Notes: generated by a model not told the origin, from the sequence alone. A stretch of DNA of 64,000 nt from Bettongia penicillata ogilbyi (GCA_023548195.1 JAJHZJ010000399.1:10307820-10371819); one strand, 5' to 3'. Counted from the stretch's first letter, positions 46,301 through 58,295 are shown. A program made the numbers and translations.

Positions 46301-49300
46301 GTCAAGATCATACAAGTTATCCTAGATACCTGGGAGATACTTGCAAATACACCATTCTACACCGGCCAAAATGGAAGGTGTATTTGAGGACCACTCAAGA
46401 AATACATTGAATACTAACAAGATATTACCTTGTCAGGACTGACTCGCTAAACTCCCTGCAACTATCATATCAACTTAAATTTTCTATCATTTTCCTGCTT
46501 GTGATATGAGAATTTAGCTGATTCCTTATTGAAGCCCATAGGAATCCAGATAAACGCACGTTGACAGTTCACTTAGAGAAACAACTCTGAAGTAATCTAT
46601 GCAAAGGGTCAACCGCCCCATACCTTCTCTACAGGCGTAAAGTCCATACAAGTAACGCTAGTTACCTTGGAGTTATTGGCAAATACACCATTCTAATTGC
46701 TTTTTTGGCCAACATGGAAGATATATTTGAGGAAACCTCATGAAATACATTGAACAGTAAGAAGATGTTACGTTGTCAACACTGACTCCCTGAACTGTCT
46801 GCTAGTATTATATCAACTTGACTCTTCTCTCTTTTTCCTGCTGGTGATATCATTATTTAACTTTTTCCCTATTGAAGCCCATAGGAATGGAAAGAAACGC
46901 ATTTGGGCAGTTCACGTAAAGAGAAAACTCTAACACATGTAAACGGAAAACCTCCACATATTTTATGTACAAGAATGAATTCGTTACAAGCCATGTAAGT
47001 TACCTGGGAGATAGTTGCACATCTCCAGTGGCCGAGATGGAAAATTTCCTAGAAGATTACGCAACAAATACTTGAAACACTAAGACGATTTATTGTCCGG
47101 AATGACTCCCTAAACTGTGTGCAAGTATTATATCAACTTGGCTCGTATATTTTTACTGCTTCTTATATGAGCATTTAGATTTTGGTTTTGAAGCTCATAG
47201 GATTCGAAAAAAGGTATTTTGGGAAGTCACCTAAAGAGAAAACTCTGAAGTAATATATGTAAATGTAAACGTCCACATATCTAACCTTTGATAAGGTCTA
47301 TCAAAGCTGTGCCAGGTACCGGAGAGATAGTTGCAAATACACTATTCTCCATTGCTCCGTTGGACCAAATGGAATATTTTTTTGAAGATAACTCAAGAAA
47401 TACATTGCGTACTTAGATTATATTGCCAGGACTGACACCCTATCAGGTCTCCCAGAATGCTATCAACTTGAACTTTCAACCCTTTTTTTCTGCTTTTTAT
47501 ACCAGTGTTAAATGTTTGTTTGATGGAAGCCCATAGGATTCCAAATAATGCATTGTGGCAGTTCATCTAAAACGAAAACTCTAAAGTAATATATGTAAAG
47601 GGTAATGCTCCACATATCTTATGTACAGCATTGAAGTCAATGCAAACTATGCTAGTTCCCTGGGAGATAGTTGCAAATAAACCATTCTCCCTTGCTCCAG
47701 TGGCCATAATGGAAAATTTATTGGAAGATTACTCAACAAATTCTTGGAACACTTAGAAGATATAACGTCAGGACTGACTCCCTACACTGTGTGCAAGTAT
47801 TACATCAACTTGACTCTTGTATATTTTTGCTGTTTCTTACACGAGTATTTAGAGTTTGTTCTATTGAAGCCGATAGGAATGGAAAGAAATGTATTTTGGC
47901 AGTTCACCTAAACTCTGAAGTAATATGTGTAACTCGTAAACCTCCACATGTCTTCTCTACAGGAATAACGTCGATTCAAGCTATGCTAGTTACCGGAGAG
48001 ATAGTTGCAAATACACCATTCTCCATTGCTCTATTGGACAAAATGGAATATTTATTTGAAGATAACTCAAGAAATACATTGTGTCCTAAGGCCTGACTCC
48101 CTGTCTGCAAGTATTATATTAGCTTGGCTCTTTTATATTTTTCCTGTTTTTGATATCAGTATTAAACTTTACTTTATTGAAGCCGGTACGCATCCAAATA
48201 TACACATTTTGGCAGTTCACCTAAAGAGAAGACTCTGAAGAAATAGATGCAAAGGGTTAACCTTCACATATCTTGTCTACAGCAATGAAGGCAATACAAG
48301 CTATCCTAGTTACCTGGGACATAATTGCAATTATACCATTCTCCATTATATAGGCCAAATTGGAAGATTTCTTTGAAGATTACTCCACAAACACGTAAAA
48401 TTCTAAGAGGATATTATTTTGTGAGGATTGACTCTCTACCCGGTGTCCATTGCATGCTCTCAACTTTACTATTCTATCTTTTATCCTGGTTGTCACATCA
48501 GTATTTAGCTTTTGCTCTGATGAAACCCATAGGAATCCACATAAACGTGTTTTGGCAGTTCATTGAAAGATAAAACTCTGAAGAAATATATGGAAAGGGT
48601 AAACTTCTACATATCGCACTGAAGTCAATACAAGTTATTCTAGTTACCTGCGAGATATTTGCAATGTAAACATTCTCCATTGCTCCAAAGAGGAAATTTC
48701 TTTCGATCTTGCTCAATAAATACGTTCAATACTAAGAAGATATTTTATGGTCAGCACTGACACCCTGCTCTTTATATCAGTATTTGGCGTATGCCGAATT
48801 GAAACTCATAGGAATTGAAGTAAATGCGTGTTGGCAATTCACCCAAAGAGAAAACTCTGAAATAATATATGTAAAAGGCAAACTTCCACATAAATCTCCA
48901 AAATTGAAGTTGATACAAGCTATGCTGGTTGCAATATAGGAGATACTTGCGAATAGGAGATAGTCGCAAATATACCATTCTCCATTACTCTATTGGCCAA
49001 AATGGAAAATTTATTGGAAGACGTGGATCACTAAGAAGATATTATATTGTCAGGACTGATTCCCCAAAGTGTGTGAAAGTATTCTATCACCTTGACACTT
49101 CTATATTTTTGCTGCTTCTTATATGAGTATTAGCCCGTGCTCTATTGAAGCCCATAGGAATCGAAAGAAATGCATTTTAACAGTTCACCTAAAGAGAAAA
49201 CTCTGAAGTAACTTATGTAAAGGGCTAACTTCCACATATCTTATCTACAGCAATGAAGGCAATACAAGCTATGTTGGCTACCTGTGACGGAATTGCAAAT

Positions 49301-50105
49301 ACACCGTTCTCCATTGTTCCATGGACAAAATTGGAGTACTTTAACGTGGAATACTCAGAATATATTTTGTTGTCAGGATTGGCTCCCTACTAGGTCTCCA
49401 TGCATGCCATCAACTTTTCTATTCTATCCTTTTCCTGCTTGTTATATATCTGTATTTAGCGTTTCCTCTATTGAAGCCAATAGGAGTCCCAATAAACGCA
49501 CTTTGGCAGTTCACGTAAAAAGAAAATTCTGAAGTAACGTATGTAAAGGGTAAACCTCCACATATCTCATCTACAAGAATGAAGTCAATCAAAATGATAG
49601 TAACGTGGAAGATCGTTGCAAATACATCATTTTGCACCGCTTCATGGGCTGAAAATGGAGATTTATTTGAAGATTACTCAATAAATACATTGAATTCTAA
49701 GAAGACCTTATAATGTCAGGAATCTGCTAGTATTTTATCAACTTGTCTCTTTTCTCTTTTTCCTGCTTGTAACAGTTGTATTTATCGATGGCTCTATTAA
49801 AGGCCGTAGAAATCCAAATGAACACATTTTGGCTGTCCACCTGAAGAAAACTCTGCAGTGATATGTGTGAAGGGCAAACCTCCTCATATCTTATCTACAG
49901 TAATGAAATTAATACAAAATATGCTAATTACCTGGGAGATAGTTGCAAATACTCCATTCTCCATTGCTCCTTTGACCATAATGGAAAATTTGTTTGAAGA
50001 TCACTTAAGAAATACATTGAATTCTCTGAATATATTATACTGTCAGGACTGGCTCCCTAAACTGTCTGGTAGTATTTTATTAACTTGACTCTTCTATCTT
50101 TTTCT
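43400..50105 (+). repeat. Tandem satellite, monomer about 338 bp, roughly 19 diverged copies
   Basis: The marker block GAAGCCCATAGGAATCCAAA recurs near 43989, 44331, 44665, 44997, 45338, 45790, 46200, 46537, 46873, 47190, 47527, 47863, 48178, 48523, 48795, 49148, 49472 and 49797; most steps are 315-345 bp. Other shared blocks in each monomer are CCACATATCTTATCTACAGC, CAAGCTATGCTAGTTACCTG, CACCATTCTCCATTGCTCCA and ACTGACTCCCTAAACTGTCT. The first copies (43400-43870) are the most diverged. Extra partial copies lie at 45413-45505 and 45953-46030. There is no coding potential and no CENP-B-box match by eye. I do not recognise the family. Confidence 0.95.
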
Positions 50106-51095
50106 TGCAAGCAAACCCAGTGCAATGAAGATGAGGACGAAAGCAGAAAACTGGAAAATATTTTTTGCTGCTAGTTTCTGTGATAAAGGCCTGATTTCTA
50201 AAACATATGGCGAACTGAGTCAAATGTCCAAGAATACATGTCATTCCCCAATTGACAAAATGGTCAAAGGATGTGAACAGGCAGTTTTCAGAGGAGGAAA
50301 TCAAAGCTATCTATAGTCGTGAAAAGATGCTCTAAATCACTATCGATTACAGAGATGCAAATCAATACAACTCTTAGATACCACATCACACCTATTAGAT
50401 TGATTAAAATGACAAGACTTTGTGATGATTAAATGTTGGAGAAGACATGGGAGAATTGAAACACCTAATCCATTGACAGTGAAGCTGTGAGCTGATCCTG
50501 CCATTCTGGAAAGAAATTTGGGGTGGCCAAAAACTGAAAATCAAGGGGATGCCCATAAATTGGGGAATGGCTGCATAAGTTGTGGCATGGGAATGTAATG
50601 GAATACTACTGTACTGTAAGAAAGAATGAACAAGAAGTCTTCAGAGAAGCCCGGAATGACTTATATGAAATGATGCTGAGTGAAAAGAGCAGAACCAAGA
50701 GAAGTTTATTCACAGAAACAACCAAAGTGTGAGACGATTTTTTCTGGTAGACTTCGAACTACACTGCAGTGCAAGGACCTAAAAAATTCCCAATGATCTC
50801 TGAAGACAAAATGACTTCCACATCCAGAACAAGAACTTTGGAGTTGAACATAAAATGTAGCAAATCATTTTATTTGTATTACATTTTGGCTTTTTTATGA
50901 TTTCTCTTATTTCATTTTAATTCTGTTATGCAACATGACTAAAGTGAAAATGTATTTAATAGGAATTTATGGATAGAAACTAATACAATTTTATGCCTTC
51001 TCGAAGAGGGAGTGGAGGAGAGGGGAAGAAGGGGAGAATCTGAATCATATGGAAGTGATTGTAGAACACTGAAAACAAAAATATTAAAAAAAGGA
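50106..51095 (+). mobile_element. L1 3' end (ORF2 C-terminus remnant and 3' UTR)
   Basis: AAENWKIFFAASFCDKGLIS (from 50138) corresponds to the ORF2 region NWEKIFTAKLGDKGLIS of the 3929-5568 copy. It continues in shifted frames through INWGMAA-type sequence (50555) to LYEMMLSEKSRTKRSLFTET (50658-50720), then a 3' UTR and the tail GAAAACAAAAATATTAAAAA (51069-51090). It starts immediately after the last 338-bp monomer, so it is 5' truncated or cut by the satellite. Confidence 0.8.
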
Positions 51096-53490
51096 ATGAA
51101 AGGCAGGCAATTCAATATAGGCCCTATCTGTGTAGTTTTGCACATGACTTCAATAATAGCCATGTTGTGTACGACTAGCTATATTTCCCTCCATCCTATC
51201 CTGCCCCCGTTGCTTCTATTCTCTCTTTTGATCTTGTCTCTCCCCGAGAGTGTTTCTTTCAAATTGAGCCCTCAAACCATTGTCCTCCTTCCCATCATAC
51301 CCCCAACCCTGCTTATCCTCTTCTCCCCCAATTTTGGTATTGTTATATTTTCTTATCAAAATAAAAGTACAATTTATTCCTTCCTGTAGTTTAATGGGAT
51401 GAGAGTAAAATCACATTTTTTTTCTCAGCTCTCCTCTTTTTCCCTCCTCTAAAAAGTCTCCTGACTGCCTCTTCTATGAACGATAATTTGCCCCATTCCA
51501 TTTCTCCCTCTCGCCTCCCAATACATTTCTCTCTCACAGCTTAAATTCATTAGTTTAAGATATGATCCCATCCTATTCAATTCACTCAGTGTTCTCCGTC
51601 TCTGTGTGTTCATACATGCGTGTGTGTGTATGTAATCGCACCAACTACTCAGATACTGAAAAGTTTCAAGAATTACAAATATTGTCTTTCCATGTAGGAA
51701 TGTAAACAGTTCAACTTTGGTAGGTCCCTTATGACTTCTCTTTGCTGTTTATCTATTAATATTTCTTTTAATTCTTGTGTTTGAAAGTCAAATTTTCCTT
51801 TCTGCTCTGGTGTTTTCGTCAAGAATGCTTGAAAGTCATCTATTTCATTGAAAGACCAGTTTTTCTTCTGAAGTATTATACTCAGTTTTGCTGAGTAGGT
51901 GATTCCTGGTTTTATTTCTAGTTCCTTTGATTTCTGGAATATCTTCCACACCATTCGATCCCTTAATGTAGAAGATGCTAGATCTTGTGTTAGCCTGAAT
52001 ATATTTCCACAATACTGGAATTGTTTCTTTCTGACTGCTTGCAAAATTTTCTCCTTGACCTGGGAATTCTGGAGTTTGACCACTGTGTTCCTAGGAGTTT
52101 CTCTTTTTGGATCTCTTTCCGGGGGTGATCAGTGGATTCCTTGTATACTAATTTTGCCCTCTGGTTCTGACATATCAGAGCAGTTTTCCTTGATATTTTC
52201 CTGAAAGATGATGTCTGGGCTCTTTTTTTGATCATGGCCTTCAGGTAGTCCCATGATTTTTAAGTTGTCTCTCCTGAATCTATCTTCCAGGTCATTAGTT
52301 TTTCAAATGAGATATTTTACATTCTCTTCCATTTTTTCATTCTTGTGGTTTTGTTTTGTGATTTCTTGGTTTCTCAGAAAGTCATTAGCCTTCATGTCTT
52401 CCATTCTAATTTTGAAAGAGCTATTTTCTTCACTGAGCTTTTGAACTTCTTTTTCCATTTCGCTAATTCTGCTTTTGAAGGCATTCTTCTCCTCATTGGC
52501 TTTTTGAACTTCTTTTGTCAATTGAGTTAGCCCATTTTTCAAGGTGTTATTTTCATCAGAATTTTTTTGGCTTTCCTTTAGCAAGGTATTGACCTGCCTT
52601 TCTTGCATCTCTCTCATTTCTCTTCCTAGTTTTTTTTCCCCATCTTTCTAACTTGGTTTTCAAAATATTTTGGGGATTTTCCATAGCCTGAGGCCACTGA
52701 ATATTTATTTTAGCTGTTTGGGATACAGAAGCCGTGACATCTATGTCTTTCCCTGATGGTCAGAATTGGAGTAAACTTCTATGGTCTTACTTTTTTATCC
52801 CATTTCTGGGCATTTCCCAAGCCTGCTACTTGACTTCTGAGATTCCTTTTTATACCCACCTCACCTCCCCATCTGCCCAGCTAGTGCTTGGGACCTGCGT
52901 TTCAAATTCTGCTGCCCAGCCCCAGGCGTTTTGGCAGGGTTAGCTTTGCTATTCACTTCGAGATTAAATTCAGGTGCTCAGGTGGTGGTAAGGCTGACTC
53001 ACAAGGCTCAGTTCTCTCAGGCAGTTCATTTGGAGATCTTCAATAATGGACCTGAGCTCCTTTCTGCTTTGGGAGCCCCTGTCTGCTGCTTCCCCCGCTG
53101 GTGCCTCCCGAGGGAGCCTGAGTTATGGAGACACCCCCGCTCCCCTCTCGACCAGCCAAAAAGAGTCTCCCACTGACCTTCAGTTCCTGTAGGTGGAGGA
53201 ACCTTCACGGCTGCTGGAGCTTCCATCCCTGAAGCCTGATCAGATATGCTCCTCTTGGTGCTGTGCAGGCAAGGCAGGGCTGGGCTGAGCTCTGGGTTCA
53301 GTGCATGATGGACCTTTCTTGTAGCTTTTTCAGGGCTCTCTGGATCAGAAGTCTCCTCCACTCCATTGTTCTGTGACTTCCGCTACTTCAAAATTTCTTG
53401 GGAGTTCTTTTTTGTAGTTATATAATGGGCTGTGGGTTAGGAGCTAGCATATGTGAATCTTTCTACTACACTATCTTGGCTTCTCCCCCC
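51096..53490 (-). mobile_element. HAL1-type element, 3' end missing
   Basis: Minus strand: leader 53490-52760, ORF1 remnants 52700-51673, 3' UTR 51672-51096. It shows the uninterrupted (empty-site) version of the position where the L1 sits in the 2769-7663 copy. The last roughly 300 bp of the 3' UTR and the tail (equivalent to 2769-3115) are missing where the L1 end at 51095 meets it. Confidence 0.8.
51673..52700 (-). pseudogene. HAL1 ORF1 with frameshifts, C-terminal domain complete
   Basis: Three frames cover ORF1: 52617-52303 (coiled coil, EKNAFKSRISEMEKEVQKLS, to the RRM start NVKYLI), 52235-51990 (middle) and 52083-51673 (C-terminal domain, VKLQNSQVKEKILQAVRKKQ, SKELEIKPGITYSAKLS, ending LHSYMERQYL). 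The frame changes at about 52300 and 52060 make it a pseudogene. It is useful as the only copy here that shows the natural ORF1 C-terminus. Confidence 0.8.
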
Positions 53491-53912
53491 CCCATTGTAT
53501 TCTAAATAAGGAAATTTTTTTGAAATTAAGAATCTAGTATGTTTTTCCCTTCCTTCCCCTCAAAAGAATACTTATCTATTTTCTCATTGTCACAAAAATC
53601 TCTGAAAGTGTATTCCTGGAAAGATTTGTTCTTCATGAGTAAGAGTGGCCTGTCAAGATACTTGAATGAGCTAATGTTGTGGCAGTGGTTATTTATCTTG
53701 CTACTTTTCTGAAGCAAAAATCCTTATAGATCTGAGCAGTGAAGTGTCCTAGTGTGAAATTGTTGACCAGTACATTTGTATAAGGGCAGCTTTCTATATT
53801 TGGGCTGCTTCATACTTATATACTATATACACATACACACACATACATATATACACACTCACACAGAAAATGGACATTATTTCTCCCTGGGGCCCCTAGG
53901 TCGAGAGACCTC
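53491..53912. other. Unassigned DNA with a short CA/TA microsatellite
   Basis: No gene seen. 53820-53868 is ACACATACACACACATACAT-type sequence. Confidence 0.5.
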
Positions 53913-54479
53913 TGTTAGGTTACTGGGCAGAATAGCTTGCCTGGTAGGTAACAGATGCCTTCTATTGTTAAGCCTCGGTCAAAATGTTATTCCCCTGTGC
54001 TTTCATATCTGAAGAATTGTTAACAGTCATCTCTTGTTTAGTCCAATTGCATGGTAACCACCTGTGCCCCACCTAATGTTAGACCCCCATTACCAGGTAA
54101 CCACCTTCTGCTGAGCACCCCCCCTTCCTGAAAACTACTGAATGTTTAATGACAAGCAGTCTTTGATTGGCTACCTCTCCTGGCACCTGTTTTCTGTTAG
54201 GGGTCCTGTGCCTAGTAACTCCCTGACAACCCCTTCTGTTTTGGGGGTTCTTGCCTAGTTGTCAATCCACGCCTCTTACTCTGTCAGAACCCTCTTTGTT
54301 GTGGAAATCGCAAGGCTCTACAGAGTAGCGCCGAAATGCTTAAAATGCACTCACCCACCTCATTTCGCGGCTGTCTCCTCTGGATCTTTACATGAGGCAG
54401 TCACCAGCCTGGGTAATAAATGATGCCCCGGGAATTTTCAATTAACTTTGCCAGTGACTTATTAATTCAGTCTATTTCA
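53913..54479 (+). mobile_element. Endogenous retroviral LTR (5' LTR type)
   Basis: About 567 bp from TGTTAGG to TTTCA (TG...CA). U3 carries repeated GGTAACCACC words (54053, 54096) and an inverted CCAAT (GATTGGCT near 54165). A TATA-like TTAAAAT lies at about 54340, the AATAAA at 54415-54420 defines R, and a U5 of about 55 bp follows. The primer site two bases after the end (54482) supports this 3' limit. The left end is less certain. Gammaretrovirus-like (class I) is the likely group, because of the leader and primer type. Confidence 0.7.
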
Positions 54480-54481
54480 CA

Positions 54482-54497
54482 TGGAGGTCCCACCGAG
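54482..54497 (+). promoter_or_regulatory. Retroviral primer-binding site, tRNA-Gln type
   Basis: TGGAGGTCCCACCGAG is complementary to the 3' end of tRNA-Gln(UUG) including CCA, over 16 bases; the next base differs (G for A). Its place just after the LTR is the expected one. Confidence 0.75.
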
Positions 54498-54705
54498 GTA
54501 GCGTTTGGTTCTCCATGAACAGGCAACCTGTCTTCTGGATGACTGGGTTGGGCTCTAACTTTGGGGGTGGCCAACGGGATTTATCTCGGCCCCAACTTTG
54601 GAGCACAGCCCGGAGCCAGACTTTCGGGAGCAAAATTTTCCTGATCTGGCCAAACAATGAGCACCTTGTCTGTTTTGGTGAGTACTCTGGTGTGGTACGT
54701 GCCAC
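54498..54705 (+). mobile_element. Retroviral leader remnant
   Basis: About 200 bp of GC-richer leader, with a good splice-donor word GGTGAGTAC near 54677. No gag reading can be followed. It is joined directly to an L1 3' end at about 54706, so the rest of the provirus is absent. Confidence 0.55.
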
Positions 54706-55285
54706 AGGTATAAAAATCTTTGTCACATCTCTTTTTGTGATGTCCAAGAAGGAGAAATTCAGAGGATGGCCATCAGTTGGTTTATTGCTGAACAACTGTG
54801 ACATATAAATATAATCAAATACTATGTAGATATAAGAAATGACTAACAGGCAGAATTTTAAAAATCCTTCAAAGATTTCTATGAACTGATGCTGATTGAA
54901 GTGAGTAGAAGCAGGAAATCATTGTTCACAGAAACAGCCTCGGCGTTTGATGACTGATTTTGAGAGACTTAGCCCTTCTCAGCAACGCAAAGATGTTAAA
55001 CATTTCCAAAGGACATATCGATGGTAAATTCCATCCACATTCAGAGAAAACAACGAAAGAGTCATAATGGAGAGTAAAGAAGACTGTTTTCTTTTTTGTT
55101 TTTTTTTCTTTCTCATGACTTCTGCCATTCGTTATAATTCTGCCATGCAGCCTTACTGATATGAACATATTTTGCCTAGAAATGTATGTGTAAAGCCTGT
55201 ATCAGATTGCATGCAGTCTTGGGAAGGGAGGGGGAGAAAATGTAAAACTTATAGAAGTTTACTTTGAAAATTAAAAAAAAAAAAA
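54706..55285 (+). mobile_element. Diverged L1 3' end
   Basis: KKEKFRGWPSVGLLLNN (54743-54800) matches the ORF2 block NWKSRGCPSIGEWLNK. Next come LIEVSRSRKSLFTETA-like sequence (54890-54945) and a 3' UTR, then a run of 13 A at 55269-55281. It is older than the 3501-5568 copy. Confidence 0.75.
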
Positions 55286-56424
55286 GAACACCATGGATGG
55301 CTTAAAAATAAAATACTGTTTACTCCATGAGAGTAGTTATGCTTCTGTTACATACAGAATAAACATGAGCATGTCTGGATGATCAGGACCCCTTCATTAC
55401 ATCATTTTCAGGTCAGTTATTATGCAGAATGGTCATCTGAGGTCTCCATTTAGGGATTATTCCCTCTCATCCCTAGAGATCACAAACACAGAAATTTCCA
55501 ACTCCAATCTGCAACTCTATTTGAAGGTTTGTTTGCTTTTTTTTTTTTTTTTTAATAAATCTCAACCAAATCAAAATTTCACAACTGCTAGCCTTGTGAC
55601 CTAGCCTACTGATGATATTTAGTTTGGTAGTGTGGTGGGAGGAGCTGCAGTGTGGCCTATCCAAGGATGCTTATTTGTAAATGAATGTATTCTATGTTTC
55701 TGGAACACCATGCAAAAGTAAAGCAAGCAGAAGTCTACACGGATGTGGTGTCTTAATTTTTTCCATTCCTCTGCATCACAAACAATGACTCCTGAGCAGG
55801 AAAGAGACAGAAAGGGAAATTTTCATTTTCTTTTTTTCCTTTTTTTCTAATTCTTTCTTTCTTTTTTTTTTTTTTGTAAAACTACCTAACATGCTCATAA
55901 AGTCCAGTCTCCTGGGATTGTACTTTTCTTCATGGTTTCATTTGTTTCTTCTGGCTGGGGTGACTCTCACTTGATGTCAGTTTCAGGTATAAACCTCAGG
56001 TTTTCACAACTGATGGAGACAAGGGAGATCCTTGTTGTTATCCTGTCTTTGACCACTCTGCCAAGGTAAATTGGATCCAGGAACACAGGCCATGAGCTAG
56101 CCAAACTATAGTACCCTATGCTAACCATTGCCAATCTTTGTCCATACCCCCCTTTCCTTTCCCTCCCTCCCTCGTCCTCCCCATTTTTCGGAAAACCGTA
56201 CCAGTACATGTCAGCTTCCCTAAATACTCTGTGTACCAGATTTTCTAGCAGCAGACTTAAACGTGACAATGAACCAGAAGAAAAAGAATTTTGAAGTTGC
56301 AACAGGGGATTTTGCAGCAATTAAATCATTATAATTTTACTATTTATAGAGAGCCAACTATATAAAATGTATTTTGAGAATGTAATTTGAGAAATGAAGT
56401 AAAAAGTCCAAAAAAAATGTTTTC
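55286..56424. other. Unassigned DNA with poly-T and CT-rich tracts
   Basis: T-runs at 55537-55553 and 55864-55876, and a CT tract at 55826-55876, may be reversed tails of degraded retroelements. The open frame 55967-56320 (minus) has no recognisable domain. Confidence 0.4.
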
Positions 56425-56661
56425 TTCTCTGGAGGAAAATGAAGTTTATTCACATATAGGGTAATTGCTTCACTACTAACTGGGTGTTGACAGGGTGGTT
56501 CAGTCAAACATGGAATTTTCGAGATTCCCTAGAAGCAGCAGATGAGCAGGTGATGGAGAGGTCCATTAAGTGACACTCTATCGATGGGTCCACGAAAGCA
56601 TCAATTAATGCGTTTTGATCCTTTGATCTTCCACTTGGTGTTGAAGATTATTCATTGCTGC
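56425..56661 (-). other. Candidate 3'-terminal exon
   Basis: Minus-strand signals are in the right order: a polypyrimidine stretch and acceptor (CCTGTTTCCTTTTTTTAACA then G, AG at 56663-56662), an exon start at 56661 with one usable frame reading AAMNNLQHQVEDQRIKTH and a TAA at 56607-56605, about 155 bp of 3' UTR, and AATAAA at 56450-56445. The peptide is short and I do not recognise it. No upstream exon can be identified, so it may be chance or the end of a gene lying to the right, beyond the rearranged DNA. Confidence 0.35.
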
Positions 56662-57106
56662 CTGTTAAAAAAAGGAAACAGGTCAAAGGAATAAATACTG
56701 TGTGAAATGAACCCCAGGAACAGCAGAAAGAGCTAAAATAATTTTCTACCACAATTATTTAAAATGTTAGTTTCCGAAGCAAACAGAAAGCTTCGTTAAC
56801 AATTGGATGTGGCTGAATATAAATTTGGGTTCTCAACCATATACTACATATTAACATAAATTGTAGCAAGATCATAGAGTGATTAAGTGCTTACACTTAA
56901 GGAAACCCAAAGTTAGATGAAAATGGAATTATACTTCAAGATTTTTTTTATCTGTTGAGAAGAGGACCATAGGATAGGATTAGATATAAAACCACACAAT
57001 ATCCTCATCCCTGCACCAATAACCAAGAGAATCAAAATCAGGAGCGACTAAATAGCTTCATTAAGCATAATCTATGAAATTGTGATGTTTTAAAATCATA
57101 GATATA
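56662..57106. other. Unassigned DNA
   Basis: Nothing recognised. If the candidate exon is real, this is intron. Confidence 0.35.
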
Positions 57107-57242
57107 TTCAAAGGAATCACTCATCCCCTAATGGAGATCTATCCACAGACAATCGACAACACATATATCAAAAATTCAAAGGAATCGCTCATCCCCTAAT
57201 GGTGATCTATCCATAGACAATCGACAACACATATATCAAAAA
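57107..57242 (+). repeat. 68-bp tandem duplication
   Basis: Copies 57107-57174 and 57175-57242 both begin TTCAAAGGAATC and end CACATATATCAAAAA. They differ at only a few bases (AC/GC, GAGA/GTGA, CACAG/CATAG), so the event is recent. Confidence 0.95.
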
Positions 57243-57994
57243 TCATCTCTTGAAAACCCCCCAGAAATTATGAGTTCTGAGGACCGAGGCATCCACACAT
57301 GTCAACCCAAACTTCAACAAAACCCCCCAAAAGCAAATAACCTTAGGGCCTGTTAGCAACTTTCTCCCTAAAGACCTGCTGGGATAGACAAGTGACCACC
57401 TCTTGAGAACACCCATTCTCGTTTTTGTCAGCTGGAATTTTAGTGACTTTGTTTCCCACTGCTTGGCATTCTGACACATAGGACTCACCTCTCTTCCATG
57501 TGACTGCCTTTCAAGTACTTGAAAACTGCCACAATTCCTTCATATACCATTTTTTACACAGCCAATCCTGACCGGTTTCTCCCTAGATAAGCTGGCAGGG
57601 CCTGAAGACCACCAATCATTATGACTGCACTTTCTACTTTACCAATGAACTTCATACTGCCTTTTGGATGTGCACTTAATGGGGCAAGGTACAGAGAGAT
57701 GATTGCCTTCCTCGGTCTGGGTATGTTCATTTCTTATTTCAGCAAAGATAGCTCTAGCTCTCTTGTTCACCCATATTGCACTACTGATTCAATTAGAGCT
57801 TGGAGTGCTTGCTCTCAAAGGCCAGGATTTTTGAGAAAAATCACTGCCTAATAATACCTGTACCTGTACTTTATTAGTGAAGTAGATTTTTTCATCCTTA
57901 TTTTATTCTAGTTAATAATTTTATACTCCAAAGAGACCAAAGAAGGAAAGGATTGATACATGCAAAATATATATGGTATTATATATGGTAGCAT
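57243..57994. other. Unassigned DNA
   Basis: Open frames at 57243-57488 (minus) and 57621-57851 (plus) have no recognisable domain or support. Confidence 0.35.
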
Positions 57995-58012
57995 TTATGG
58001 TAGCTACCATAA
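57995..58012. repeat. 18-bp perfect palindrome
   Basis: TTATGGTAGCTACCATAA. It lies in a patch of ATATGGTAGCATTTATG repeats (57975-58030). Confidence 0.9.
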
Positions 58013-58069
58013 TATATGGTAGCATTTATGCTACAGCGAAGAACTGAAGACGGAGGGTGTGTTCATCCT

Positions 58070-58295
58070 TTAGAGAATGACTGAAAATATGGCATATGAA
58101 TGGAAGAGGATATTACTGTACAGTATAGAGTTATAAAAGGTATTAAGTGAAATCTAGGAAGACGTATGAGCTGATAGATTAAAGCACAATTATATACACT
58201 GACAGCAATATTGTAAAGGGAAATTCCTCCAAAAGGCTTGAGACTATGGTCGATGAAATAATGAATCAATGAGTTCAGAAGACTAGTAATGAGGC
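58070..58295 (+). mobile_element. Old L1-like 3' fragment
   Basis: AGAGAATGACTGAAAATATG, GGAAGAGGATATTACTGTAC and GACAGCAATATTGTAAAGGG follow the order of the L1 3' region (GGGAATGGCTGAACAAATTATGG, then GGAATATTATTG-type sequence). Similarity is low. Confidence 0.4.

Noticed and set aside
43400..50105. CENP-B-box-bearing centromeric satellite
   Set aside because: No match to the CENP-B box pattern seen by eye in the monomers; centromeric origin remains only a possibility.
57243..57488. Minus-strand frame of 81 codons
   Set aside because: No recognisable domain, no splice or promoter support, and length within chance.
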